A stretch of DNA of 64,000 nucleotides. Origin: Pseudoalteromonas lipolytica. GTDB lineage: Bacteria; Pseudomonadota; Gammaproteobacteria; Enterobacterales; Alteromonadaceae. Under the pieces are notes generated by a model. It did not search any database, was not told the DNA's origin, and worked only from the letters and a program-made list of their open reading frames with translations. Of this stretch, positions 9,434 through 17,846 are shown piece by piece. Numbering within the stretch: position 1 is the stretch's first letter; every line of letters begins with the position of its first letter. Position numbers and translations under genes: made by a program. The DNA is taken from NCBI RefSeq assembly GCF_001306915.1, contig NZ_LJTC01000005.1, forward strand, positions 124,001 through 188,000, given 5' to 3'.

Positions 9434-11269
9434 ATGCGTAAACTGACCTTCATCGCTGCGGCGGTAAGTGTTGCATTGCTTGGCGGCTGCCAACAAATGC
9501 AAGAGCAACCGAAGCCTGCACCAAGTGTACAAAGCCAACCTGTACAAAGTGAAATCGATAAAGCTAACGCCTTCTTCGAAGATACTTTTAACCGTGATGT
9601 AATGAAAAGCCCTATTTATCAAACATACATGGGCATCAAAAAAGATTACGATAAATGGGATGATGGCAGCGAAGAGCGCGTTTTAGAAGACTTTGAACAA
9701 ACTAAAGCTGACCTAGTTGCGCTTAACGCAATTAACCGCGAGCTATTAGATGACGCAACAAAAGTAAGCTACGACCTTAAAAAGCAAGATTTAGAAAACG
9801 AAATTGCTGATTTCAAATGGCGCCATTACAACTACCCTGTGAACCAAATGTTTGGTGTTCACTCGATGATCCCTGCGTTTTTAATCAACCAACATCAAAT
9901 TGCCGATGCATCTGATGCTAAAGCGTATATCTCACGTTTAAATGGTGTTACAACGGTTATTGATCAACTAATCAAAGACCTTGAAGTACGTGCAGATAAA
10001 GGCATTATCGCGCCTAAATTTGTTTTCCCACACGTGATTGATTCAAGCAATAATATCTTACGCGGCGCACCATTCCATGATGGTGAAGACTCAACGTTAC
10101 TTGCTGACTTTAAACGTAAAGTTAACGCATTAGAGATTGCCGAAAGCGAAAAATCTGCACTTATCAGCGACGCTGAAAAAGCCCTAAAAGCAGCAGTAAA
10201 ACCTTCTTACACTAAGCTAATTAACTTCTTAGCTCAGTTAGAAAAGCGCGCTGATGACCGTGATGGTGCTTGGAAATTCCCTGACGGCGAAGCGTTCTAC
10301 AACAACGCTTTAGCACGTACCACAACAACTGATTTAACAGCGAAAGAAATCCACACTATCGGTTTAGCTGAAGTCGCGCGCATTCACGACGAAATGCGTG
10401 CAATCAAAGATAAAGTAGGCTTTAAAGGTGACCTTAAAGCATTCATGCAATTCATGAAAACTGATAAGCAGTTCTACTACCCTAACACAGCTGAAGGTAA
10501 ACAACGCTACCTTGATGAAGCAACAGCGCTTATCGATAACATGAAATCTCGTCTAGACGAGCTATTCATTGTTAAGCCAAAAGCTGACCTTAAAGTTAAA
10601 GCAGTTGAAGCATTCCGTGAAAAAGCAGCAGGTAAAGCGTTCTACCAACAACCTGCGCCAGATGGCTCACGCCCAGGTATTTATTACGCAAACCTTTACG
10701 ATATGGAAGCAATGCCAACATACCAAATGGAAGCACTTGCATACCACGAAGGTATTCCAGGTCACCACATGCAAATTGCTATCGCGCAAGAGCTTGAAGG
10801 TGTACCTAAGTTCCGTAAGTTTGGCGGCTACACAGCGTATGTTGAAGGTTGGGGTTTATACTCTGAGCTAGTACCAAAAGAAATGGGCTTATACGAAGAC
10901 CCTTATTCAGACTTTGGTCGTCTTGCGATGGAATTATGGCGCGCATGTCGCCTAGTAGTAGATACAGGTATCCACGCAATGAAGTGGACACGTCAAGAAG
11001 GTATCGACTACTACGTAAATAACACACCAAATGCGACGTCTGATGGCGTTAAAATGGTTGAGCGTCACATTGTAATGCCTTCACAAGCAACGGCATACAA
11101 AGTAGGTATGTTGAAAATTTTAGAGCTTCGTGAAGCGGCTAAAGAAAAACTAGGCGATAAATTCGATATTCGTGAATTCCACGATGTAGTACTTAAAAAT
11201 GGTGCAGTACCATTAAATGTACTAGAGAAGTTTGTTAACCAATGGGTTGCTAAGAAACAAGCAGCTTAA
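9434..11269 (+). CDS. DUF885 family lipoprotein, putative zinc metallopeptidase
   Basis: 611 residues with a lipoprotein signal: charged start, hydrophobic run, and lipobox LLGGC with Cys19. The mature part is a DUF885 domain. The predicted zinc motif is HEGIPGHH starting near residue 438, followed about 30 residues later by YVEGWGLYSE, which supplies the second Glu in this family. It is therefore a likely periplasm-facing, membrane-anchored peptidase; its substrate is not known. The ATG has a strong AAAGGA site. A terminator follows directly, so it is probably a single-gene unit. Confidence 0.93.
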   Translation: MRKLTFIAAAVSVALLGGCQQMQEQPKPAPSVQSQPVQSEIDKANAFFEDTFNRDVMKSPIYQTYMGIKKDYDKWDDGSEERVLEDFEQTKADLVALNAINRELLDDATKVSYDLKKQDLENEIADFKWRHYNYPVNQMFGVHSMIPAFLINQHQIADASDAKAYISRLNGVTTVIDQLIKDLEVRADKGIIAPKFVFPHVIDSSNNILRGAPFHDGEDSTLLADFKRKVNALEIAESEKSALISDAEKALKAAVKPSYTKLINFLAQLEKRADDRDGAWKFPDGEAFYNNALARTTTTDLTAKEIHTIGLAEVARIHDEMRAIKDKVGFKGDLKAFMQFMKTDKQFYYPNTAEGKQRYLDEATALIDNMKSRLDELFIVKPKADLKVKAVEAFREKAAGKAFYQQPAPDGSRPGIYYANLYDMEAMPTYQMEALAYHEGIPGHHMQIAIAQELEGVPKFRKFGGYTAYVEGWGLYSELVPKEMGLYEDPYSDFGRLAMELWRACRLVVDTGIHAMKWTRQEGIDYYVNNTPNATSDGVKMVERHIVMPSQATAYKVGMLKILELREAAKEKLGDKFDIREFHDVVLKNGAVPLNVLEKFVNQWVAKKQAA

Positions 11270-11285
11270 CCAATAAAGACGTGGA

Positions 11286-11309
11286 AAAGGCCGCTCAGCG
11301 GCCTTTTTT
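11286..11309 (+). terminator. Rho-independent terminator
   Basis: AAAGGCCGC-TCA-GCGGCCTTT stem followed by a T-run, 17 bp after the stop of the DUF885 gene. Confidence 0.92.
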
Positions 11310-11368
11310 ATTTATTTAAACAAGTAGTTGAGCTATAAATGTATAAATAATAAAAAACGAGTATCTCC

Positions 11369-12052
11369 ATGCAAAGCGCGATTGAGCAATTGAACAGCCG
11401 ACTTCAACATCATCAGTTAAAAGAACTCATTGCCGATTACCAAAGTTTATCGGGAGTTTTGCAAGCGGCACAATTACAGCATATCTATCAATTAGCGTGC
11501 AGTAGTGAAGTTAAATACTTGTTTTTACAAAATGTGGCAGCGCATTTACTCGAAGCAAGCCCGCTGCCAAGTGAAGCTGTAGCCTTAATTGATGATATCG
11601 ATAAACTGAGCTTTTTCACGCCTGGTCTTAAGTTTCAAAATGCTTTTTGTATTACCGACAACCAAGGCAACACCCTACTACATCATTTATTTACGCAGTG
11701 TCAGGCTAATAACCTACCCTTTAATTACTTGCGTTCGTTAATGTTATTTGAAAGCAACGAAAGCTTGGGTGTTGCGTTAAAAACATTAAATAAGCAGCAG
11801 CTCACTCCTATTGGTTGCTTTATAGCGCTAAACAGCACGACCCAAATGCTAGCCAAACATGAATTCTCTGCATTATTAGCCATGATGGAAGTCGACCAAA
11901 GTCACAGCCCTAGCGCAGTCAGCGCCTTGGTAAATACCCTTAAGCAATTTTATGGTGCCAATCAAGCAACGAGTAGCGACAGTAAAGTGCTGCTTTGCGC
12001 GGCCTATTTGCAAGTGCCAACGGCACAGTTATTAAACGCGCTCAATCAATAA
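11369..12052 (+). CDS. Hypothetical protein upstream of a flippase
   Basis: 227 residues, not recognised. It has no signal peptide or membrane segment and looks soluble and mostly helical (many Leu, Ala and Gln). The internal stretch NQGNTLLHHLF resembles a single ankyrin-type turn, but I would not call a repeat domain on that. The ATG at 11369 has only a weak upstream site. It is 4 bp from the downstream flippase gene, so the pair is almost certainly co-translated. That context suggests a role linked to surface polysaccharide export, but this is only inference. Confidence 0.75.
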   Translation: MQSAIEQLNSRLQHHQLKELIADYQSLSGVLQAAQLQHIYQLACSSEVKYLFLQNVAAHLLEASPLPSEAVALIDDIDKLSFFTPGLKFQNAFCITDNQGNTLLHHLFTQCQANNLPFNYLRSLMLFESNESLGVALKTLNKQQLTPIGCFIALNSTTQMLAKHEFSALLAMMEVDQSHSPSAVSALVNTLKQFYGANQATSSDSKVLLCAAYLQVPTAQLLNALNQ

Positions 12053-12056
12053 CTCC

Positions 12057-13313
12057 ATGAATAAGGATGTTGTTAAAGCGTTTTTATCGCTCAGTAGTTT
12101 TACCGCCCTTAACCATGGTAGCCGTATTGTGCTTACCTTGTGCCTTGCAAGGTTATTAAGTACTGATGAGTTTGGTACTTTCGCGGCGTTACTCGCACTG
12201 TGTGAAATTTTGTTATTACCTGCGAGTATGGGCTTTGCATCATCTTTAATGCGTATTAGCTACCCGCTCTATAAAGCTCAGCAACATGACTTACTACGCG
12301 GCTTAAAACATGTTTATTTAGCTGCATCGTGTTTATTCGGGGTGATTTTTGTCGCTGCTGTGGTGATTAGCTTTCAAGCTATTTCACCGCACCAAAGCGC
12401 TCAAGAGCATGTGGTCTATTTACTATTACTGGTGCCGATTGGCGCCATTATGCAAAGCCAATCGGCTTTTTTAGTGGCTTTGAATAAACCAAAAATTGGC
12501 CTGATAACGCAGCAGTGTATTTTTGAATTGCTAACAGCGGGATTTTGTTTTTTCGTGTACTTGATACGTGGCGACTTATCGTTAGTCGAGATTTGTATCT
12601 TGTTGTTTTGTAGCATCTTGTGCGTAGTCATTTATCAATATTGGTTAATCAAAAGATTGATCGTTGCAAGCACTGCCCGCTACCAAACCAAGCAATGGTG
12701 TAAAGACTCATTGATCATGCTCGCCAGTGGCGCAGGCACCGTGTTGGTAGCAAAACTCGATGTTTTACTGGTGCATCACTGGTTTGGTGCACAAGGCGTG
12801 AGTATCTTCTTTCCTGCGGTAGTGATTGCAGGCTTACTGACGATTTTAGGCAATGCCGCCAACCAATATTTAAAACCCATTTTAATGGCCGATGAGACGA
12901 CCGAGCAGCAACTTAGCGAGTTAATGAAAGTGGTATGGCGTTTTAACTTTGCCGCTATTTTGCTACTTGCCCTACTCGCAAAACCGCTTCTCACTCTCTA
13001 TGGCGAAAGCCAATTACAAGAAGGATTTTGGATTTTAATGCTGCTGTTACTCGGGCAATTATTATTACCAGCAAGAATTTTAGCCAGTAGCATGATCAAG
13101 TTAAAAGGCAACCCGCTTATCAACTTGTATGTCTTACTTGGTGCAACCAGTGTCACGGTTTTAATGGCAGTACTATTAAAAGATCAGTTTGGCTTATTGG
13201 GGGTGGCTGTGGCGTTTAGTGGCGGCTTTATGCTTGGAGCGATTTGCCGCATGGTGATTGTGTGCACACGCATGCGGCTACCTTTATCTGTGGTATTGGG
13301 TTTAGTCAGATAG
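12057..13313 (+). CDS. Polysaccharide biosynthesis/flippase family membrane protein
   Basis: 418 residues, with about 12 hydrophobic segments spread along the chain and an N-terminal GSRIVLTLCLARLLSTDEFGTFAAL. That segment is typical of MOP-superfamily lipid-linked oligosaccharide flippases (Wzx/RfbX-like). No Wzy, ligase or glycosyltransferase gene is adjacent, so it is an orphan flippase rather than part of a standard O-antigen locus. It is coupled to the 227-residue unknown gene upstream. Its 3' end overlaps the opposite-strand SIMPL gene by 12 bp. Confidence 0.88.
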   Translation: MNKDVVKAFLSLSSFTALNHGSRIVLTLCLARLLSTDEFGTFAALLALCEILLLPASMGFASSLMRISYPLYKAQQHDLLRGLKHVYLAASCLFGVIFVAAVVISFQAISPHQSAQEHVVYLLLLVPIGAIMQSQSAFLVALNKPKIGLITQQCIFELLTAGFCFFVYLIRGDLSLVEICILLFCSILCVVIYQYWLIKRLIVASTARYQTKQWCKDSLIMLASGAGTVLVAKLDVLLVHHWFGAQGVSIFFPAVVIAGLLTILGNAANQYLKPILMADETTEQQLSELMKVVWRFNFAAILLLALLAKPLLTLYGESQLQEGFWILMLLLLGQLLLPARILASSMIKLKGNPLINLYVLLGATSVTVLMAVLLKDQFGLLGVAVAFSGGFMLGAICRMVIVCTRMRLPLSVVLGLVR

Positions 13314-14018
13314 ATAATATTCAACACTGGTAACTACACGCACTTTTTTCAGCTGAGGTGTGTTTGAATCTCTATCAGAAATTGAAAACTGCCCCTGACG
13401 CGCTGTTTTAATTTTACCTAATTTAGACTGTGAATCTTTGGCAAATTTCATTGCTACTTCGCGGGCTTTTTCGGTTGCTTCTTGAATCATATTTGGCTTA
13501 ATTTCATTTAAGCCATTAAATAAATATTGAATCCGCGTTTCGTAATTATCTTGTACTATCGCAATGCCTTGTTTGGCTAATTGGCTTACTGCGCCTAAGG
13601 CATTTTGCACTTTTTCAATATCATTTGAATAAACAATGACATTATTACGAGCAATATAACGAAACTGCTGATTCTCGCCGCCATATTCGCGAGCTTGTTT
13701 ATCAATAATCGATTGGCTACCAAGGCTGATTTCTTCATCACTAAAACCATGTAGTTTTAAAAAAGCCACAACCGCATCACTTTTCTCTTCAACTCGACCC
13801 ACTAGTTTTTCTAGGTTGTTATCGGCATCAGAAAACTGTAACGGCCAGATAACGGTGTCGGCTGGCACTTCCATTTCAGCTAGCCCTTTAACATGAACTG
13901 TGCGCTCCATACCCTTTACATCAAGGGCTGCACTTTTCAATATAAAACCTAATCCGAGCAAACCGACCGCCAATGCACACGCTGCAATAACGATATTAAA
14001 TGGTTGCGCTTTATTCAT
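13302..14018 (-). CDS. SIMPL domain (DUF541) periplasmic protein
   Basis: 238 residues from the ATG at 14018, chosen because a near-perfect AAGGAGAAA ribosome site precedes it; the upstream ATG at 14042 has none. An N-terminal hydrophobic segment (IVIAACALAVGLLGLGFIL) acts as a signal anchor. The rest matches the SIMPL/DUF541 family: RTVHVKGLAEMEVPADTVIWPLQF, then DEEISLGSQSIIDKQ and a C-terminal VTSVEYYLSD strand. Relatives (E. coli YggE) are linked to oxidative stress resistance, with unknown mechanism. It is convergent with the flippase gene. Confidence 0.92.
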   Translation of the reverse strand: MNKAQPFNIVIAACALAVGLLGLGFILKSAALDVKGMERTVHVKGLAEMEVPADTVIWPLQFSDADNNLEKLVGRVEEKSDAVVAFLKLHGFSDEEISLGSQSIIDKQAREYGGENQQFRYIARNNVIVYSNDIEKVQNALGAVSQLAKQGIAIVQDNYETRIQYLFNGLNEIKPNMIQEATEKAREVAMKFAKDSQSKLGKIKTARQGQFSISDRDSNTPQLKKVRVVTSVEYYLSD

Positions 14019-14187
14019 GCTTTTCTCCTTGATATAGGTCACTGTTTTTGACTCGAAAAGTAGTTATAAACAGGTTATCTTATGAGTATAACTTTTAATA
14101 CTTTGGAAGCGTGTCGGTTCTAGTTTGAGTGTATTAAACTTAACAGACCCTGAAGTTTTAACAAACATCGCAAGCGAAGGAAACAGC

Positions 14188-16857
14188 ATGAGCGTTAAAC
14201 GTATTAGCCAATTTTTTAATCCTAAATCGGTCGCGGTGATTGGCGCCTCAAATTCCCCTAACCGAGCGGGCTTTGTGGTTATGCGCAACCTTTTACAAGG
14301 GGGCTTTAAAGGCCCAATCATGCCTGTTAGTTTAAATCACAGCGCTGTACACGGGGTATTAGCCTACCCAAGCATTGCTGCACTACCTAAAGTGCCTGAT
14401 CTTGCGGTTATTTGTACTAATAAAAATACCTTAATTAACATCATTAACGAGCTTGGAGAGCTTGGTTGTAAGCATGCGGTGGTAATTGCAGCGGGTTTAA
14501 ACGTCGATCAAAAGCACGCATTAAAAGAAGCAGCTGCTGAGGCAAATGTCTCTTTACTTGGGCCTAATTGTTTGGGCTTACTTATTCCTCATATTGGTTT
14601 AAATGCCAGCTTTTCACATACGGTTGCAAGCCCAGGAAAGCTTGCTTTTGTATCGCAATCTGCGGCTGTTTGCTCAACCATTCTAGATTGGGCGAAAAAC
14701 AAAGAAATTGGCTTTTCATATTTTGTATCTGTGGGTGATTGCCTAGATATCGACTTTGATGAGTTACTCGACTTTTTAGGCCGAGATGCAAAAACTAAAG
14801 CTATTTTGTTATATATCGATAATATTGAAGATATTCGCAGCTTTATTTCCGCAGCGCGAGCCGCTGCGTTTAGCAAACCCGTAATCGCCATTAAAACCGG
14901 TAAAACCAGTGCTGGTGCCCTCGCTGCAGAAATACACACTGGTGGCAAACAAAGCTCAGATGCAGTCTATGATGCGCTATTTCAGCGAGCAGGTATGCTT
15001 AGGGTAAACGACTTACGAGAGCTTTTCGCTGCGACACAAACGCTGGCAATGCACCCAAAACTTCTTAAAGTCGAGCAGCTAACTATTTTAACCAATGGCG
15101 GCGGCCCAGGTGTCATGGCTGTGGATACGCTCTTGCAAAGCTCAGGAAAGCTGGCGGAGCTCAGCGATGAGACCAGAGCTGCGCTTAATAAAGTCATTCC
15201 GCAATCAGAAATGACCTCAAATCCGGTGGACATTTTTGGTGACTCAGCGCCTAGACGCTATCAACAAGCCTTAGAAATCTTACTACAAGCTAAAGAAGTT
15301 AAAAACTTGCTGATCATCCATACTCCTTCAGCACTTGCACCGAGTGAAGATTATGCAGAGATCATTGTTGAAACCTTGGAAAAAATCCCAAAAATGGCTC
15401 GCCCTTATGTTATGACTAACTTTATGGGTGAAGATGCCGCCTATGCTGCACGTAAAGTCTGTACCAATAACGCTATTCCAACCTACCGTACACCTGAAGG
15501 TGCGGTGGGTGCCTTTATGCACTTAGTAAGTTATCGTCGTAACCAAAAGCATTTAACACAAACACCAGAATCAAACACCGATGATGCAAAAATAAATAAA
15601 GACGCTGCACGCTCTGTGGTGAGCGAGTTTTTAGCCGAAGAGCAAAGCTATTTATCAACCCATGAAGCTAGTCAAATTCTCACTCATTATGGTATTGATT
15701 GTATTCAAACTGAGGTTGCTTACACGCCAACAGAAGCCAAAGAACAAGCTATTGAGCTGGGTTTTCCGGTAGCGTTAAAACTAATTAGCCCAAGTATTCC
15801 TTCTAAATCAGAAGTCGGTGGTGTTGTCCTTAATTTAAATGATGCGCAAGAAGTTGAGCAAACAGCCTTTGCCATGCTGCTACGAATCAAAAACACCTAC
15901 CCTGATGCCCATATTGAAGGTTTTTCACTGCAAAAAATGGCGCCGCGAGCGGGTGCTAATGAGCTACGTATCGCCATCAAAACAGAGCCTAACTTTGGTC
16001 CGGTGATTTTACTGGGTGAAGCTGGCACCGGACTTGAGTTCGCACAAGCTGCAGTGGCATTACCGCCACTTAATATGAACTTGGCAAAATACCTAATAGC
16101 TGCAGCGCACGATAAAGGCGTACTTAAAGACCGCGTGCTACCAGAAAAAGTCGATAAATACCGTTTATGCGCCCTACTCACCCGTATTTCGCAGCTGGTT
16201 ATCGATCAACCTGATATCACCAGTGTTGAACTTAATCCAATTTTAGCCAGTAACGGGCAGTTTTTGGTCCTTGATGCGACCATTGGTCTTAGCCGTTATA
16301 AAGCAAAAGCGAACCGTAAACGCTTGTGTATTCGTCCCTACCCAATTGAATTAGTTAAAGAAGTAACCCTTAAAAATAATACCCAAGCACAGTTAAGACC
16401 TATCAAACCGGAAGATGAGCAAGCACACTTAGAGTTTGATCAATCATTGAGCAAAGAAGACAGATATAAGCGCTTCTTCGGTGAATTACCGCAATTTAAT
16501 CATGATCAGCTCGCGAAAATGACGCAAATTGATTATGACCGAGAAATGGCGTTTATTGTCAGCCAAGAGCAAAATGGTTCAGCCTGTACATTAGGGGTAT
16601 CTCGAGTATTGATGGATCCAGACAAGCTCGATGCTGAGTTTGCAATTGTGGTGCGCTCTGATTGCCAAGGTTTAGGGCTTGGTACAATATTAATGAATGC
16701 GGCGATTGAGCATTGTAAAAACCAAGGCGTTAAACAAATTTCAGGGATCACTTTACCTGAAAATACTGGCATGATTGAGCTGGCACGAAAACTCGGGTTT
16801 AAGATCACCCGCGACTTTGAAGAAGGCAGCATTAATATGGTGCTAAAACTTAACTAA
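14188..16857 (+). CDS. PatZ-like bifunctional acyl-CoA synthetase (ADP-forming)/GNAT lysine acetyltransferase
   Basis: 889 residues from the ATG at 14188, which has a GAAGGA ribosome site; the longer TTG start at 14125 lacks one. E. coli PatZ (Pka) is 886. The order is a CoA-binding Rossmann domain (VAVIGASNSPNRAGFVVMRNLL, residues about 12-140), succinyl-CoA ligase-like domains (about 150-460), an ATP-grasp domain (about 500-710; GFPVALKLISPSIPSKSEVGG), then a GNAT domain (about 725-885; AEFAIVVRSDCQGLGLGTILM). PatZ acetylates metabolic enzymes such as acetyl-CoA synthetase. Whether the synthetase half is active cannot be read here. Confidence 0.93.
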   Translation: MSVKRISQFFNPKSVAVIGASNSPNRAGFVVMRNLLQGGFKGPIMPVSLNHSAVHGVLAYPSIAALPKVPDLAVICTNKNTLINIINELGELGCKHAVVIAAGLNVDQKHALKEAAAEANVSLLGPNCLGLLIPHIGLNASFSHTVASPGKLAFVSQSAAVCSTILDWAKNKEIGFSYFVSVGDCLDIDFDELLDFLGRDAKTKAILLYIDNIEDIRSFISAARAAAFSKPVIAIKTGKTSAGALAAEIHTGGKQSSDAVYDALFQRAGMLRVNDLRELFAATQTLAMHPKLLKVEQLTILTNGGGPGVMAVDTLLQSSGKLAELSDETRAALNKVIPQSEMTSNPVDIFGDSAPRRYQQALEILLQAKEVKNLLIIHTPSALAPSEDYAEIIVETLEKIPKMARPYVMTNFMGEDAAYAARKVCTNNAIPTYRTPEGAVGAFMHLVSYRRNQKHLTQTPESNTDDAKINKDAARSVVSEFLAEEQSYLSTHEASQILTHYGIDCIQTEVAYTPTEAKEQAIELGFPVALKLISPSIPSKSEVGGVVLNLNDAQEVEQTAFAMLLRIKNTYPDAHIEGFSLQKMAPRAGANELRIAIKTEPNFGPVILLGEAGTGLEFAQAAVALPPLNMNLAKYLIAAAHDKGVLKDRVLPEKVDKYRLCALLTRISQLVIDQPDITSVELNPILASNGQFLVLDATIGLSRYKAKANRKRLCIRPYPIELVKEVTLKNNTQAQLRPIKPEDEQAHLEFDQSLSKEDRYKRFFGELPQFNHDQLAKMTQIDYDREMAFIVSQEQNGSACTLGVSRVLMDPDKLDAEFAIVVRSDCQGLGLGTILMNAAIEHCKNQGVKQISGITLPENTGMIELARKLGFKITRDFEEGSINMVLKLN

Positions 16858-16872
16858 AACTGGATCATTATT

Positions 16873-17820
16873 TTGCATCGTTTAAGAAATTACACTGCAC
16901 GAGTTTTTGAAGGTAATGGTAAATATCGACGTGTAGGACGCGCACTTGACGTGTTTTTGATGTCGCTGATCATGATCAATGTAGTGGCAATTGTTTTGGA
17001 GTCGGTTGGCCCTTTAGCAAAGCAGTATCATTATGAATTTTTAATGATTGAGCTGATTTCTGTTGCTATTTTCAGCCTAGAATATGTGCTCAGGCTTTGG
17101 TCATGTGTAGATAAAAGCGTGCACAAAGAAAGCACGCTGACAAACTCAAAGATTCGTATTAGGTATTTCTTCTCGCCCATGGCGCTGATTGATCTCATTG
17201 CGATTTTACCCACCATTCTAATGATGTTTGTGAGTGTTGATTTACGTTTCTTACGAGTACTTAGGTTAATGCGTATTTTTAAGCTCACTCGTTACTCAAG
17301 AGCGATGCAGCTATTACTAAACTCGTTCAAAGAAGAAAGCAGTTCACTGCTTGCTGCATTTTTTATAATGGCCGTGGTCTTGATCATCGCCTCATGCGGT
17401 ATTTATTTAATTGAACATGATGTGCAGCCCGATAAATTTGGCTCTATACCTGCTGCAATGTGGTGGGCCATGGTGACACTTACAACCGTTGGTTATGGCG
17501 ATGTGGTGCCTGTGACTCCTCTAGGCCGCTTATTTGGTGGTGCTATCACACTAGTGAGTATGGGCATGGTGGCAATTCCAACTGGTTTGCTAGCTTCAAG
17601 CTTTTCTGAACAGTTACGTAAACGCAGACAAGTGTTTACCGATGCAGTACATGAAGCCATTGAAGACGGCCACTTATCGCCAGTTGAAGAAGAACATTTA
17701 GAGAACTTACGCTATAAACTAGGCTTAAGTCAGCAAGAGGCGAACAAAGCGATTCATAACGAACTTAAAAACCGCAATCGTAATTTATATTGCCGCCACT
17801 GCGGTAAACGCCAAGATTAA
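16873..17820 (+). CDS. Voltage-gated potassium channel-type ion transporter
   Basis: 315 residues, inner-membrane ion channel with six transmembrane segments. The K+ selectivity filter TTVGYGD lies at residues 204-210. An S4 voltage-sensor segment is visible before it (DLRFLRVLRLMRIFKLTRYSR), with Arg/Lys at every third or fourth position. After the pore comes a cytosolic tail with helical charged sequence, ending in a CRHCGKRQD mini-motif with two Cys and one His. The start is TTG at 16873, in the same frame as and 15 bp after the patZ-like stop. The next ATG at 16960 would cut into the first helix, so I keep TTG. Confidence 0.92.
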   Translation: MHRLRNYTARVFEGNGKYRRVGRALDVFLMSLIMINVVAIVLESVGPLAKQYHYEFLMIELISVAIFSLEYVLRLWSCVDKSVHKESTLTNSKIRIRYFFSPMALIDLIAILPTILMMFVSVDLRFLRVLRLMRIFKLTRYSRAMQLLLNSFKEESSSLLAAFFIMAVVLIIASCGIYLIEHDVQPDKFGSIPAAMWWAMVTLTTVGYGDVVPVTPLGRLFGGAITLVSMGMVAIPTGLLASSFSEQLRKRRQVFTDAVHEAIEDGHLSPVEEEHLENLRYKLGLSQQEANKAIHNELKNRNRNLYCRHCGKRQD

Positions 17821-17826
17821 CTAAAA

Positions 17827-17846
17827 GGTAAAGCTTTGGCTTTACC
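17827..17846. terminator. Hairpin between convergent genes
   Basis: GGTAAAGC-TTTG-GCTTTACC has an 8-bp stem flanked by an A-run on the left, which reads as a T-run on the minus strand. It sits between the K+ channel and the minus-strand GGDEF/EAL gene and overlaps the latter's stop. Confidence 0.6.

Noticed and set aside
9251..9622. 123-codon minus-strand frame
   Set aside because: It spans the 3' end of hemW and the 5' end of the DUF885 gene in antisense; both are well supported.
14125..14187. Extended TTG start for the PatZ-like gene
   Set aside because: The ATG at 14188 has a good ribosome site and gives 889 residues, matching E. coli PatZ.
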